A DNA stretch of 64,000 bases, taken from the NCBI GenBank assembly GCA_023957275.1, contig JAMLHF010000019.1:1-64000 (forward strand), in the 5' to 3' direction. Shown here in pieces: positions 43,857 to 52,481 of the stretch; within the stretch, counting starts at the first letter, position 1, and every line of letters starts with the position of its first letter. The translations under genes were made by a program, and so were the position numbers. A model generated the notes under the pieces. It saw nothing but the letters and a program-made list of their open reading frames with translations, was not told the origin of the DNA and did not search any database. The stretch comes from Lentimicrobium sp. (lineage in GTDB: Bacteria > Bacteroidota > Bacteroidia > Bacteroidales > Lentimicrobiaceae).

Positions 43857-44756
43857 ATGAAAAACAGCATCAGGATATTTACGCTGGCAGCCGTCATAAT
43901 CATGCAACTCTTTACGGTTGTAATGGCACAGGAAGAAGAAACAAACGAAAAGCCGAAAGAGCGTCCGGCACGCCCGGCCTTTGAAAGCGGATTGCTCTTT
44001 GACAATGCCACCACCACCCTGCAACCTTCAAAAACGCTGGAAATGATTATCCAGCACCGGTTTGGTTCCATTGAAAACGGGATAACCGACCTGTATGGTA
44101 TCTGGGCGCCTTCCAACATCAGGCTTGGATTAAATTACAGCATTCTCGACAACCTGATGGTTGGCATAGGGACTACCAAATTCAACAAGATGCAGGATAT
44201 CCAGATCAAGTATAATCTGCTGCAGCAAACGCGGTCGAACAAGATCCCTGTCACTGTTTCGGTGTATGAAGTGATTGGCATCGATGGCAGTGCCGATTCA
44301 AAATTCGGGGTAAACTACAAGTTCACCAACCGTTTCTCTTATTTTACACAAGTAATTGTTTCACGTCGTTTTAATGAAAAGATTTCGTTGCAGATAGCGC
44401 CTTCATTTACCCATTACAACTCCACCGATTCGCTGGTGGATCACGACAGGATAGCGCTTTCTTTTGCCGGCCGCTTTAAGTTTTCGCCCCAGAGCTCCCT
44501 GATCATTTCAGGTGATTTTCCATTGCAGATTCAGGGCATTTCCGAAATCAGGGAAGAGATCAACGAAACCCTGGAACACCCCAAACCCAATATCTGCATC
44601 GGACTCGAAGTGGCCACCAGCACGCACGCGTTCCATATTTATCTGGGATCCTCACAGGGCATCCTGCCGCAGGAAAATATCCTTTACAATCAAAATGATT
44701 TTTTCAAAGGAAATATCATCCTGGGACTTAATGTTACCCGTCTCTGGAATTTCTGA
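43857..44756 (+). CDS. DUF5777 outer-membrane beta-barrel protein
   Basis: 299 residues from the ATG at 43857 (signal peptide MKNSIRIFTLAAVIIMQLFT to AQ). The mature part shows alternating amphipathic strands throughout (LEMIIQHRFGSIENGI, IRLGLNYSILDNLMVGIG, FSYFTQVIVSRRFNEKIS, FHIYLGSSQGILPQE) and ends in an aromatic residue (TRLWNF), the usual outer-membrane insertion signal. I recall DUF5777 proteins beside c-type cytochromes in this phylum. It could be a pore around a cytochrome in the operon; no such function has been shown as far as I know. 32 bases after the upstream stop. Confidence 0.82.
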   Translation: MKNSIRIFTLAAVIIMQLFTVVMAQEEETNEKPKERPARPAFESGLLFDNATTTLQPSKTLEMIIQHRFGSIENGITDLYGIWAPSNIRLGLNYSILDNLMVGIGTTKFNKMQDIQIKYNLLQQTRSNKIPVTVSVYEVIGIDGSADSKFGVNYKFTNRFSYFTQVIVSRRFNEKISLQIAPSFTHYNSTDSLVDHDRIALSFAGRFKFSPQSSLIISGDFPLQIQGISEIREEINETLEHPKPNICIGLEVATSTHAFHIYLGSSQGILPQENILYNQNDFFKGNIILGLNVTRLWNF

Positions 44757-44799
44757 CAACAAGATTTAATTCAATTTTAATCAACTAAAAACCAAACAA

Positions 44800-45216
44800 A
44801 TGAAAAATTCCGTAAAACTCCTCACACTCTTAATTGCCGCGCTTGCCTTTGTAACCATCAATACTGCCATGACCCAGAAAGAGGGAGAGCCCTGGGTAAT
44901 CCCGGCAAAATACAAAAGCATGAAAAGTACAATTAAAGCCGGTGATCCTTCAATAAATTCAACCGGTAAGGAACTTTACAACCAGCACTGCCGCTCATGT
45001 CACGGCACCAAAGGACTTGGCGACGGCCCCAAAGCCCGGAACCTGAAAACAAGCACCGGCGATTTTTCATCCAAAGCTTTCCAGGATCAGGCTGATGGTG
45101 AAATTTACTACCAGTCGTTTGTTGGTCGCGACGAAATGCCAAACTTCGAAAAGAAGATTGCCGATGAAGGTGACCGTTGGGCTGTGGTTTACTACATCCG
45201 CACCATGAAAAAGTAG
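44800..45216 (+). CDS. Periplasmic class I cytochrome c
   Basis: 138 residues, signal peptide (to about AMTQ). One haem site CRSCHGTKGLGDGPKA near 66, with the distal Met likely in RDEMPNFEKK near 108, then the closing helix RWAVVYYIRTMKK. A normal small electron carrier. In the operon it sits between the beta-barrel and the heptahaem protein, so it may shuttle electrons across the periplasm. Confidence 0.92.
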   Translation: MKNSVKLLTLLIAALAFVTINTAMTQKEGEPWVIPAKYKSMKSTIKAGDPSINSTGKELYNQHCRSCHGTKGLGDGPKARNLKTSTGDFSSKAFQDQADGEIYYQSFVGRDEMPNFEKKIADEGDRWAVVYYIRTMKK

Positions 45217-45316
45217 GATTGAATCAGGAGCCTGGGACTTTTAGTATCCCGGGCTCTGTTTAATATAAGGCTTAATCACTGAATAATACGGGCTTGGGTA
45301 TAAAGACTATAATTTT

Positions 45317-46309
45317 ATGAAACACTGGTTAATAAAAAGGCCGGCCGGATGGATAGCACTCATAACAGGGTTTATTCCGTTGCTCTTTGCAATATTTCTC
45401 TCCTTTGGTTCTGAAAAGCCAGCTGCCTCGATTGACGAGGAGAGCAAACAATGCCTTGTTTGTCATGGTTCACCCCGGTATGAGCTTACCGACACCCTTA
45501 CGGGGGAGACAGTGACCATGAAGATGCATGCAGAGCTGCAGATCGATCCCGTTGAGTACAGCAAGGCTACCCATGGCGCTTTCAAATGCACCGACTGCCA
45601 TTCTATTGACTATCACATACACCCTCACCCGGTCAGTACCAAGTTTGAAGTCAATTATACCTGCATGGATTGCCACGGAGGTGACGAAACCTATGCCTCC
45701 TTCAATTTCGAAACCATTGAGGAAGAGTATCTTAAAAGCATTCACGCTACGGAACTCGGAACTGAATTCAGTTGCTGGAGTTGTCATAATCCCCACACTT
45801 ACCGTCTGTCTGACAAAGAGCCCGGTCAGCTGATGAACCGGGTAGCCCGCAATAATTCCGCCTGCCTGCATTGCCACGGCGATATCAACAATTACGCTGT
45901 GCTGATTGAGAAAGAGTTACCCGACCTGATCAAAAGTCATGACTGGCTTCCGAATCAGAGTCTGCACTTCCGGAAAGTCAGGTGCATTGACTGCCATGCC
46001 GCGAATAACGACAGCATCATGGTAGCTCACCTTGTGCTGCCGGCCTCGGAATCAGTGAAAAACTGTGTGGAATGCCATTCAACGAACTCCATCCTGATGG
46101 GTTCACTCTATAAGCACCAGGCTGCAGAAAAAAGGAATAAACTCGGCTTTTACAACGGTGTGATCATGAACGAGGCTTATGTGATCGGAGCAAACAGGAA
46201 TTATTACCTGAACATTGCCAGTGTCGTGATTTTTATCATGGTGCTGATCGGAATTGCAATACACGCTACATTAAGGTACATACACAGGCACAGGAAACAT
46301 GGCAACTAA
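45317..46309 (+). CDS. Membrane-anchored heptahaem cytochrome c
   Basis: 330 residues with seven CXXCH sites: CLVCH, CTDCH, CMDCH, CWSCH, CLHCH, CIDCH and CVECH. An N-terminal hydrophobic segment (WIALITGFIPLLFAIFLSF) and a C-terminal membrane helix (IASVVIFIMVLIGIAIHATL) hold the haem domain on the periplasmic side. Extra His residues (HSIDYHIHPHP) can supply bis-His ligands. Size, haem count and pairing with a cytochrome b match what I recall of CbcA of Geobacter. Overlaps the cytochrome b gene by 11 bases, implying one complex: a quinol-oxidising bc unit. Confidence 0.88.
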   Translation: MKHWLIKRPAGWIALITGFIPLLFAIFLSFGSEKPAASIDEESKQCLVCHGSPRYELTDTLTGETVTMKMHAELQIDPVEYSKATHGAFKCTDCHSIDYHIHPHPVSTKFEVNYTCMDCHGGDETYASFNFETIEEEYLKSIHATELGTEFSCWSCHNPHTYRLSDKEPGQLMNRVARNNSACLHCHGDINNYAVLIEKELPDLIKSHDWLPNQSLHFRKVRCIDCHAANNDSIMVAHLVLPASESVKNCVECHSTNSILMGSLYKHQAAEKRNKLGFYNGVIMNEAYVIGANRNYYLNIASVVIFIMVLIGIAIHATLRYIHRHRKHGN

Positions 46310-46985
46310 AAAAATATACCTCTACCCATTGTGGCTCAGGATATGGCATCACGTGAATGCAATCCTGATGCTTGCGCTTATCCTTACCGGCGTCAGTATG
46401 CAGTATTCCAACCCGGATTACCCGCTGATCAGGTTCGATATCGCGGTCAGCCTGCATAACATTTCAGGGATACTGCTGACCCTCTCCTATTTTTACTTCT
46501 TCCTGGGTATATTGTTCACCTCCATCGGCCGGCATTATGTGATGAAACAAGGTTTCTTTAAGGCTTTTTACCTGCAGGCCAAATACTACCTTTTTGGTAT
46601 TTTCAGGGGCGAACCGCATCCTTTCCCCGTTAATGCCGAGCGGAAGTTTAACCCTATCCAGCAGATTACCTACAATGTAATTCAGCATGCCATCACCCCC
46701 ATCACCTTTGTCACGGGCTGGGCATTGCTGTACCCTGAAACCATCATCCTGAATGTTTTCGGATACAGCGGCATTATGCTCACCAGCCTGCTGCATGTGG
46801 CTGCAGGATTTCTGATTTCAATTTTTCTGATAATACATCTCTATTTTATTACAGTCGGGCATTCTGTCACCAGTAACCTGAAGAGTATGATCACCGGATA
46901 CCATGAAATCCATGAAGATGAGGAAAAAGATTCTGCTGAAAACGCGGAAGAATCATCTTCTGAAAACTCAGGAAAATCAAATTAG
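46299..46985 (+). CDS. Cytochrome b, four-helix di-haem type
   Basis: 228 residues with four membrane helices and His ligands: RIWHHVNAILMLALIL (helix 1), AVSLHNISGILL (helix 2), VIQHAITPITFVTGWALL (helix 3), TSLLHVAAGFLISIFLIIHL followed by HSV (helix 4). The family is the cytochrome b561/Ni-Fe hydrogenase and thiosulfate reductase b-type subunit group. The C-terminal tail is acidic and cytoplasmic (HEIHEDEEKDSAENAEESS). It overlaps the heptahaem gene; together they could oxidise menaquinol and pass electrons outward. Confidence 0.9.
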   Translation: MATKKIYLYPLWLRIWHHVNAILMLALILTGVSMQYSNPDYPLIRFDIAVSLHNISGILLTLSYFYFFLGILFTSIGRHYVMKQGFFKAFYLQAKYYLFGIFRGEPHPFPVNAERKFNPIQQITYNVIQHAITPITFVTGWALLYPETIILNVFGYSGIMLTSLLHVAAGFLISIFLIIHLYFITVGHSVTSNLKSMITGYHEIHEDEEKDSAENAEESSSENSGKSN

Positions 46986-47029
46986 TTACACACAATCACA
47001 CAAACAAACAATCACTAAAACTGAAGAAA

Positions 47030-48079
47030 ATGAAACGACAAATTTCCTTACTCACCTTCGCGACAAGTGCATTTTTGGTGCTGAGTTTTGTCACGATCAG
47101 CAGCTGTACCAAGACAGGGCCCGAGGGGCCTCCGGGGAAGGATGGCGAAGACGGGCTGAATGCAGATGCTTCATGCGTCACATGCCATGATTTTTCTGAT
47201 GACCTGTTGACCAAAGTCCATCAGTTTGCCAATTCCGCTCACGGCAGCGGTGCCAATGTAGACCGTAGTAATGAGGGTTGTGCGCAATGCCATACCAGTC
47301 AGGGCTTCAGGCTCATGGTTGACAGCGGTATGATTGCGGCCGTATCGTCACCGGCAATCATCAACTGCCGTACCTGCCATAAAATCCATGAAACCTACAC
47401 GCCTGCTGATTATGCACTCAGGGGCAGCGGAGCAATCGCAATGGTTATGGGCGGACCTGCCGCCGAATATAATTATGGCACATCCAATGTTTGCGCCAAT
47501 TGTCATCAGGGACGCACTGTAACTCCATACCCTGTGGCAGGCGGTGATCCTGTATCCATTACCAATAAAAGATATGGCCCGCACTACGGCCCTCAATCCA
47601 ATATGTTTATCGGCAAAGGCGGTTATGAAATTGATGGCCCTATGCCTTATTCAAATTCGCCGCACACCCTGGCAGTCACCAATGGCTGCGTAACCTGCCA
47701 TATGGACGGAAACCCGGCAGGCTTACAGGCCGGAGGGCATCAGATGAATATTACCTATAATGAAACCTCGAAACTGTTAACCGGTTGTACCGTTTCGGGC
47801 TGCCATACGGATGCAGCAGTGGTTAAGTCCATGTTTGACGAAAACAGGGCCGAAATCGCCGCCCTTGAACTGGAGCTTGAAACTGCGCTCAAAGATCAGG
47901 GCCTCCTGGATGCAGAAGGATATGTAACGGTTCCGGCTACTCTCACGCAGGATCAGCTGGGAATTATACTGAACCTTAAACTGGTTCATTACGACCATAG
48001 CTATGGCGCCCATAATTACCGCTACACCAAAGCTTTGCTAGTAAATTCACTTGCTGCTCTGGCCAAATCAAGCGTTTAG
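47030..48079 (+). CDS. Hexahaem cytochrome c lipoprotein with collagen-like linker
   Basis: 349 residues. Lipobox signal (FVTISSC) followed at once by a collagen-like stretch of Gly-x-y triplets (TGPEGPPGKDGEDG), then five CXXCH sites (CVTCH, CAQCH, CRTCH, CANCH, CVTCH) and one CX4CH (CTVSGCH). The C-terminal third is a helical haem-free region (AALELELETALKDQG, LVHYDHSYGAHNYRYTKALL). The lipid anchor and rigid linker suggest haems held away from the membrane, plausibly at the outer membrane. Last gene of the operon, followed by the terminator at 48105-48137. Confidence 0.85.
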   Translation: MKRQISLLTFATSAFLVLSFVTISSCTKTGPEGPPGKDGEDGLNADASCVTCHDFSDDLLTKVHQFANSAHGSGANVDRSNEGCAQCHTSQGFRLMVDSGMIAAVSSPAIINCRTCHKIHETYTPADYALRGSGAIAMVMGGPAAEYNYGTSNVCANCHQGRTVTPYPVAGGDPVSITNKRYGPHYGPQSNMFIGKGGYEIDGPMPYSNSPHTLAVTNGCVTCHMDGNPAGLQAGGHQMNITYNETSKLLTGCTVSGCHTDAAVVKSMFDENRAEIAALELELETALKDQGLLDAEGYVTVPATLTQDQLGIILNLKLVHYDHSYGAHNYRYTKALLVNSLAALAKSSV

Positions 48080-48104
48080 CAGGAATTGCGATTTTCAGTA
48101 AAAA

Positions 48105-48137
48105 CCCGCTGTGCCCATGCATGGCGGGCTTTTTTTT
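48105..48137 (+). terminator. Terminator of the cytochrome operon
   Basis: CCCGC (48105-48109) pairs with GCGGG (48124-48128), then eight U residues; 26 bases after the last stop codon. Confidence 0.8.
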
Positions 48138-48215
48138 GCAGGTATAAGTATGAAATTGCCTGACCCGCAAGAACAGTATTTCCTTCTGCGAGCATCATAA
48201 AAAGCCATTAAACTT

Positions 48216-48241
48216 AAAAAAAAGACCCCGGTTTCCCGGGG
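48216..48241 (-). terminator. Intrinsic terminator of rho
   Basis: On the minus strand CCCCGG/CCGGGG pairs over a four-base loop, followed by eight U residues, 26 bases after the rho stop. Confidence 0.85.
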
Positions 48242-48266
48242 CCTTCCATGTTCATGAAAATTAGTG

Positions 48267-50147
48267 TTACCCGTTCATCGAAATAAGGAATTCCTCATTG
48301 GTTTGGGTATATTTCATTTTGTCTTTCAGGAACTCCATTGCTTCCAGCGGATTCATATCAGCCAGGTGGTTGCGGAGGACCCAAATGCGCTGTAATGTTT
48401 CTTTATCAAGCAGGAGGTCCTCGCGGCGGGTGCTTGATGCCACGATATCGATGGCCGGATAAATACGCTTGTTCGAAAGTTTTCGGTCGAGCTGAAGCTC
48501 CATATTGCCGGTACCTTTGAACTCCTCAAAGATCACTTCGTCCATTTTGGATCCGGTATCGATCAGGGCAGTGGCGATGATGGTAAGAGAACCGCCGTTT
48601 TCGATCTGACGTGCAGCTCCGAAGAAACGTTTGGGTTTTTGCAGGGCGTTGGCTTCCACACCACCCGAGAGCACTTTACCCGATGCGGGGGAAACCGTGT
48701 TATAAGCCCTGGCCAGGCGGGTAATAGAGTCAAGCAGGATCACCACATCATGACCACATTCGGTCATACGTTTGGCCTTCTCAAGCACAATGTTGGCGAT
48801 CTTCACATGACGGTCGGCCGGCTCATCAAAGGTGGAAGCGATCACTTCCGCATTCACACTGCGGGCCATATCGGTGACCTCTTCAGGGCGCTCATCAATC
48901 AGCAGCACAATCAGGTAAGCTTCGGGATGATTGGCGGCAATGGCGTTGGCGATTTCCTTGAGCAGCACAGTTTTACCGGTTTTGGGCTGAGCCACGATCA
49001 GTCCGCGCTGACCTTTACCGATGGGGGCGAACAAATCAATGACCCTCACCGACAGGCTTGCGCCCGGGTGACCGGTGATCTTGAATTTCTTCTCAGGGAA
49101 GAGCGGGGTCAGGTAATCAAAAGGAATCCTGTCGCGCACTTCATCCGGGGTACGACCATTGATCAGTTCAACTTTAATCAGCGGAAAGTATTTCTCCCCG
49201 TCTTTGGGTGGCCGGATGGTCCCCCTCACAGTATCGCCGGTCTTAAGTCCGAACAGCTTGATCTGTGACTGGGAAACGTAAACATCGTCGGGAGAGTTCA
49301 GGTAGTTGTAGTCAGAAGAACGCAGAAAACCATAGCCGTCGGGCATAATCTCGAGCACCCCGTCTGAAGAGATAAATCCATCGAATTCCCATACATATTC
49401 CTCGCGCCTGCGTTCAGGGAAACGTTGCTGACGCGGATTAAAATCCCGGCCGTAACGGTCACCGTTTGGCCGCGCAGGCTCCACTTCAGGTAACCTTTCC
49501 ACGGGAGGTGGCGGAGGAGGTAATATCACCCGTTCTTCAACGGTGCTTCCTGTCTCCGGGGATGACGCCTCTACTTCAGCAACCTCAGGATTGGGTGTTA
49601 CTTCAGTTTCTTCCTCTTCAATAATGGGTGCATTACTCAGCAGGAGCGCTTCCTCGTCGATATGATCAGATTTTGATTCAGAAACCTTAACCGGTTTGTC
49701 TTTGGGTGTGCTATCCTGACGTTTGGGCCTCCCGCGTTTCCGCTTTCCGGCATCTTCATTCCTGACAGGCTGCTGAACAGGTTTGCCGGACTCGGGCTGG
49801 GTTGCCGACGGATCTTTACCGGCCGGAACTTCAGCAGGTTCTGCAGGATGCTGGGGTGCAGCGGCTGCCGGATCGGAAGAAGCTACAGGTGGTTGCTGCG
49901 GCTTTTGAAACTGAGGCTTGCCTTTGGTAAAACGTTCGTTGGGAATGCGTTGACGCTTATGCTTGTTCTCACGCAATTCCTTTTCTTTTTCAAGCATCTC
50001 TTTCGAAGGATTCAGCGCCTGAAAATCAAGAATCTGATAAACCAGATCCTGCTTACTTAATGAATTAAAGCGGGGAACATTCAGGTTCCCGGCTATAACT
50101 TTCAGCTCATCAATTGATTTGCTGTTAAGCTCAATAATATCGTACAT
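48267..50147 (-). CDS. rho: Transcription termination factor Rho with long insertion
   Basis: 626 residues, about 200 more than E. coli Rho. The N-terminal Rho_N helices ([20 protein letters not shown]) are separated from the RNA-binding cold-shock domain (about 250-330; [38 protein letters not shown]) by a disordered Pro/Glu/Lys-rich stretch (about 75-245; [22 protein letters not shown]). The ATPase core has the P-loop [12 protein letters not shown] near 385, [13 protein letters not shown] near 415, the Q-loop [12 protein letters not shown] near 485 and R-loop [10 protein letters not shown]. Such insertions are known for Rho of this phylum. Confidence 0.97.
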   Translation of the reverse strand: MYDIIELNSKSIDELKVIAGNLNVPRFNSLSKQDLVYQILDFQALNPSKEMLEKEKELRENKHKRQRIPNERFTKGKPQFQKPQQPPVASSDPAAAAPQHPAEPAEVPAGKDPSATQPESGKPVQQPVRNEDAGKRKRGRPKRQDSTPKDKPVKVSESKSDHIDEEALLLSNAPIIEEEETEVTPNPEVAEVEASSPETGSTVEERVILPPPPPPVERLPEVEPARPNGDRYGRDFNPRQQRFPERRREEYVWEFDGFISSDGVLEIMPDGYGFLRSSDYNYLNSPDDVYVSQSQIKLFGLKTGDTVRGTIRPPKDGEKYFPLIKVELINGRTPDEVRDRIPFDYLTPLFPEKKFKITGHPGASLSVRVIDLFAPIGKGQRGLIVAQPKTGKTVLLKEIANAIAANHPEAYLIVLLIDERPEEVTDMARSVNAEVIASTFDEPADRHVKIANIVLEKAKRMTECGHDVVILLDSITRLARAYNTVSPASGKVLSGGVEANALQKPKRFFGAARQIENGGSLTIIATALIDTGSKMDEVIFEEFKGTGNMELQLDRKLSNKRIYPAIDIVASSTRREDLLLDKETLQRIWVLRNHLADMNPLEAMEFLKDKMKYTQTNEEFLISMNG

Positions 50148-50300
50148 AAATAAAAATGATTGTGTTGTGATCGTGAATTTGACCGGAAAATTAAAGATTA
50201 AAAAGCGAAACCGCGCCCCGGAATGATCCGACTACCCTGCCTAACCTAAAGAAGTAATGAGAGAATAAATGAGAGCGGGATTGAATTGTTTTTGAAGATG

Positions 50301-50308
50301 CAAATATA
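50301..50308 (-). promoter_or_regulatory. Promoter -7 box of rho with a long leader
   Basis: Minus-strand TATATTTG, exact TAnnTTTG. The start would lie near 50295, leaving about 150 bases of leader before rho. The leader has no clear hairpin with U tract. Together with the gcvT promoter this accounts for what I see in 50148-50572. Confidence 0.5.
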
Positions 50309-50511
50309 AACTAATTTATTCACTTCAGCATCTTTCCGAAAATTTTTGGGATGAAATCAACTGAATAATACCGGCCAGCCCGGTTCCCGGACTCCTTACC
50401 GCTGTTGCACCCGGCTTTCCGCAAATATATAAGTTACCCGGCTATAACCCATCAGCGCGCTTTTAGTCAGGAAGGGAAGTATAAACGCCTACAATAAATT
50501 TATCCTGCTTC

Positions 50512-50544
50512 TTTGAATAATCTCAAAAATATCCAGTAGGTTTG
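50512..50544 (+). promoter_or_regulatory. Promoter of gcvT
   Basis: TTTG (50512-50515), 21 bases, TAGGTTTG (50537-50544). The ATG is 29 bases past the box. Confidence 0.6.
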
Positions 50545-50572
50545 CACAAAAATCTATCAAGATATTAAAGTT

Positions 50573-51661
50573 ATGAAACACACTGCATTTACCAGTTTTC
50601 ATGAGGCAATGGGGGCCAAAATGGTTCCTTTTGCCGGTTTTTATATGCCTGTTCAATACGAAGGGCTGAATGTAGAGCACGAAACGGTTAGAAAGGGCGT
50701 CGGCGTTTTTGATGTATCACACATGGGTGAATTCTGGGTAAAAGGTCCCAAAGCCCTTGATTTTGTCCAGTGGGTCACTTCGAATGATGCTTCAAAACTT
50801 GTGGACGGGAAAGTGCAGTACAGTTGTTTCCCGAACGACAAGGGGGGCATTGTGGATGACCTGCTTGTTTACCGTATTGATGCCGAAACCTATCTGCTGG
50901 TTGTTAACGCTGCAAACATCGATAAAGACTGGGCCTGGTGCAACAGTCAGAATAAGATGGGAGCGACCCTGTACAATGCTTCCGATGAAATTTCGCAGCT
51001 GGCCATTCAGGGTCCGCTTGCGCTTAAAGCCATGCAAAAACTTACCGATACGCCCATTCTTGATATGGAATACTATACTTTCAGGAAAGTGACGTTTGCC
51101 GGGGTTAAAGATGTTATCCTCTCCACTACCGGATACACCGGTGCGGGCGGTTGCGAAATCTACTTTGCCAATGAGGATGCTCCGAAAATCTGGGAAGCAG
51201 TTTTCGCGGCAGGGGCTGAATCCGGCATTAAACCCATCGGCCTCGGTGCCCGCGACACCCTGCGCCTCGAGATGGGATTCTGTCTCTATGGCAACGACAT
51301 CAACGATACTACCTCTCCCATTGAAGCCGGGCTTGGATGGATCACAAAATTCACCGACGAAAAGGACTTCATCAACAAAGCCGCACTGCTGAAACAAAAA
51401 ACCGAAGGCGTTACCCGCAAACTGGTCGGATTTGAGATGATTGACAAGGGAATTCCGCGCCAGCACTACGCCATTCTTGATGCTGAAGGCAATACCATTG
51501 GCGAAGTTACTTCAGGCACACAGGCTCCGTCGCTGAAAACTGCCATTGGCATGGGGTATGTACCTGCCTCATTTGCCAAGGCCGATACAGAAATTTTTAT
51601 CAGCATCCGCGATAAAGCTTTAAAAGCGAAAGTGGTTAAACTCCCCTTCTACAAGGGTTAA
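50573..51661 (+). CDS. gcvT: Aminomethyltransferase, glycine cleavage T protein
   Basis: Transfers the methylene group from aminomethyl-lipoyl H protein to tetrahydrofolate, releasing ammonia. 362 residues of the expected length: [15 protein letters not shown] near 21, [16 protein letters not shown] near 43, the folate-site region [15 protein letters not shown] near 82, [15 protein letters not shown] near 183 and [20 protein letters not shown] near 222. The catalytic Asp lies in GIVDDL. gcvH and gcvP are not nearby, so the operon is split. It has its own promoter and terminator. Confidence 0.97.
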   Translation: MKHTAFTSFHEAMGAKMVPFAGFYMPVQYEGLNVEHETVRKGVGVFDVSHMGEFWVKGPKALDFVQWVTSNDASKLVDGKVQYSCFPNDKGGIVDDLLVYRIDAETYLLVVNAANIDKDWAWCNSQNKMGATLYNASDEISQLAIQGPLALKAMQKLTDTPILDMEYYTFRKVTFAGVKDVILSTTGYTGAGGCEIYFANEDAPKIWEAVFAAGAESGIKPIGLGARDTLRLEMGFCLYGNDINDTTSPIEAGLGWITKFTDEKDFINKAALLKQKTEGVTRKLVGFEMIDKGIPRQHYAILDAEGNTIGEVTSGTQAPSLKTAIGMGYVPASFAKADTEIFISIRDKALKAKVVKLPFYKG

Positions 51662-51675
51662 AGCAACGAACCTTA

Positions 51676-51710
51676 AAAACCCGCACGCTCAAAAGGTTTG
51701 CGGGTTTTTT
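51676..51710 (+). terminator. Terminator of gcvT
   Basis: AAAACCCGCA-type stem (CCCGCA 51680-51685 with TGCGGG 51699-51704) followed by six U residues. Confidence 0.85.
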
Positions 51711-51729
51711 CATTCATCCGCCTGTAAAC

Positions 51730-52458
51730 ATGGCAAGGACACTTGAAGTAAGCTGTAGCCCCGCACTCTATCCTTACAGAAACCTGCGCGGGAAGCATAT
51801 CACCGTTGTGATCGACATTCTGCGGTTTACCACATCGCTGATCGCTGCATTTGAAAACAGGGTAGCTGCAGTAATACCGGTTGCTTCGCTGAGCGAAGCG
51901 GAGAATCTCAGCAGACAGGGATATCCTGTTGCCGCTGAACGCGACGGTTTGCGGTTGCCTTATGCAGATTTCGGAAACTCAGCCGCTGACTTCAACACCG
52001 ATGCAGTCCGGGGTAAAACACTGGTTTACTCCACCACCAACGGCACCGGGGCAATGGTTATGGCGGCCGAAAACGGAAAGGTAGCCGCCGCCGCTTTCGC
52101 CAACCTTCCGGCTCTGGCAAACTGGCTGAACCAGCAGAATGAAAATGTCGTAATACTTTGTTCGGGATGGAAAAACCTCTTCAGCACCGAAGATGCACTC
52201 TGCGCCGGTGCGCTGACCGGGATGCTCCTGAACACAGGGATATGGACTTTAAGCGGGGACGAAGCGAACCTTGCAATGAATCTCTGGAATCTGCACAAAG
52301 ACAATCTTACAGAGGCAATAACCGGTACCAGTCACTACCGGAGACTGACCGGACTGGGTGTTGACCCCCTGCCTGACTATACTGTCCAGACAGGAATTTC
52401 GGATGCGATACCCTTGTTCAGCAACGGAATCATCACCAATATCAATGCAAAGCCTTAA
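51730..52458 (+). CDS. comB: 2-phosphosulfolactate phosphatase-like protein
   Basis: 242 residues of the ComB family: VVIDILRFTTSLIAAFENR near 29, AERDGLRLPYADFGNS near 75, STTNGTGAMVMA near 100, NVVILCSGWKNLFSTEDALCAG near 138 and the Asp-rich element GDEANLAMNLW near 176. In methanogens ComB dephosphorylates 2-phosphosulfolactate on the way to coenzyme M; in Bacteroidota, which lack coenzyme M, the substrate is uncertain, perhaps sulfolactate or sulfonolipid metabolism (inference). It is 24 bases upstream of the M49 peptidase gene and probably co-transcribed. Confidence 0.88.
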   Translation: MARTLEVSCSPALYPYRNLRGKHITVVIDILRFTTSLIAAFENRVAAVIPVASLSEAENLSRQGYPVAAERDGLRLPYADFGNSAADFNTDAVRGKTLVYSTTNGTGAMVMAAENGKVAAAAFANLPALANWLNQQNENVVILCSGWKNLFSTEDALCAGALTGMLLNTGIWTLSGDEANLAMNLWNLHKDNLTEAITGTSHYRRLTGLGVDPLPDYTVQTGISDAIPLFSNGIITNINAKP

Positions 52459-52481
52459 CAAAATTTATCATCAATCTGTTT

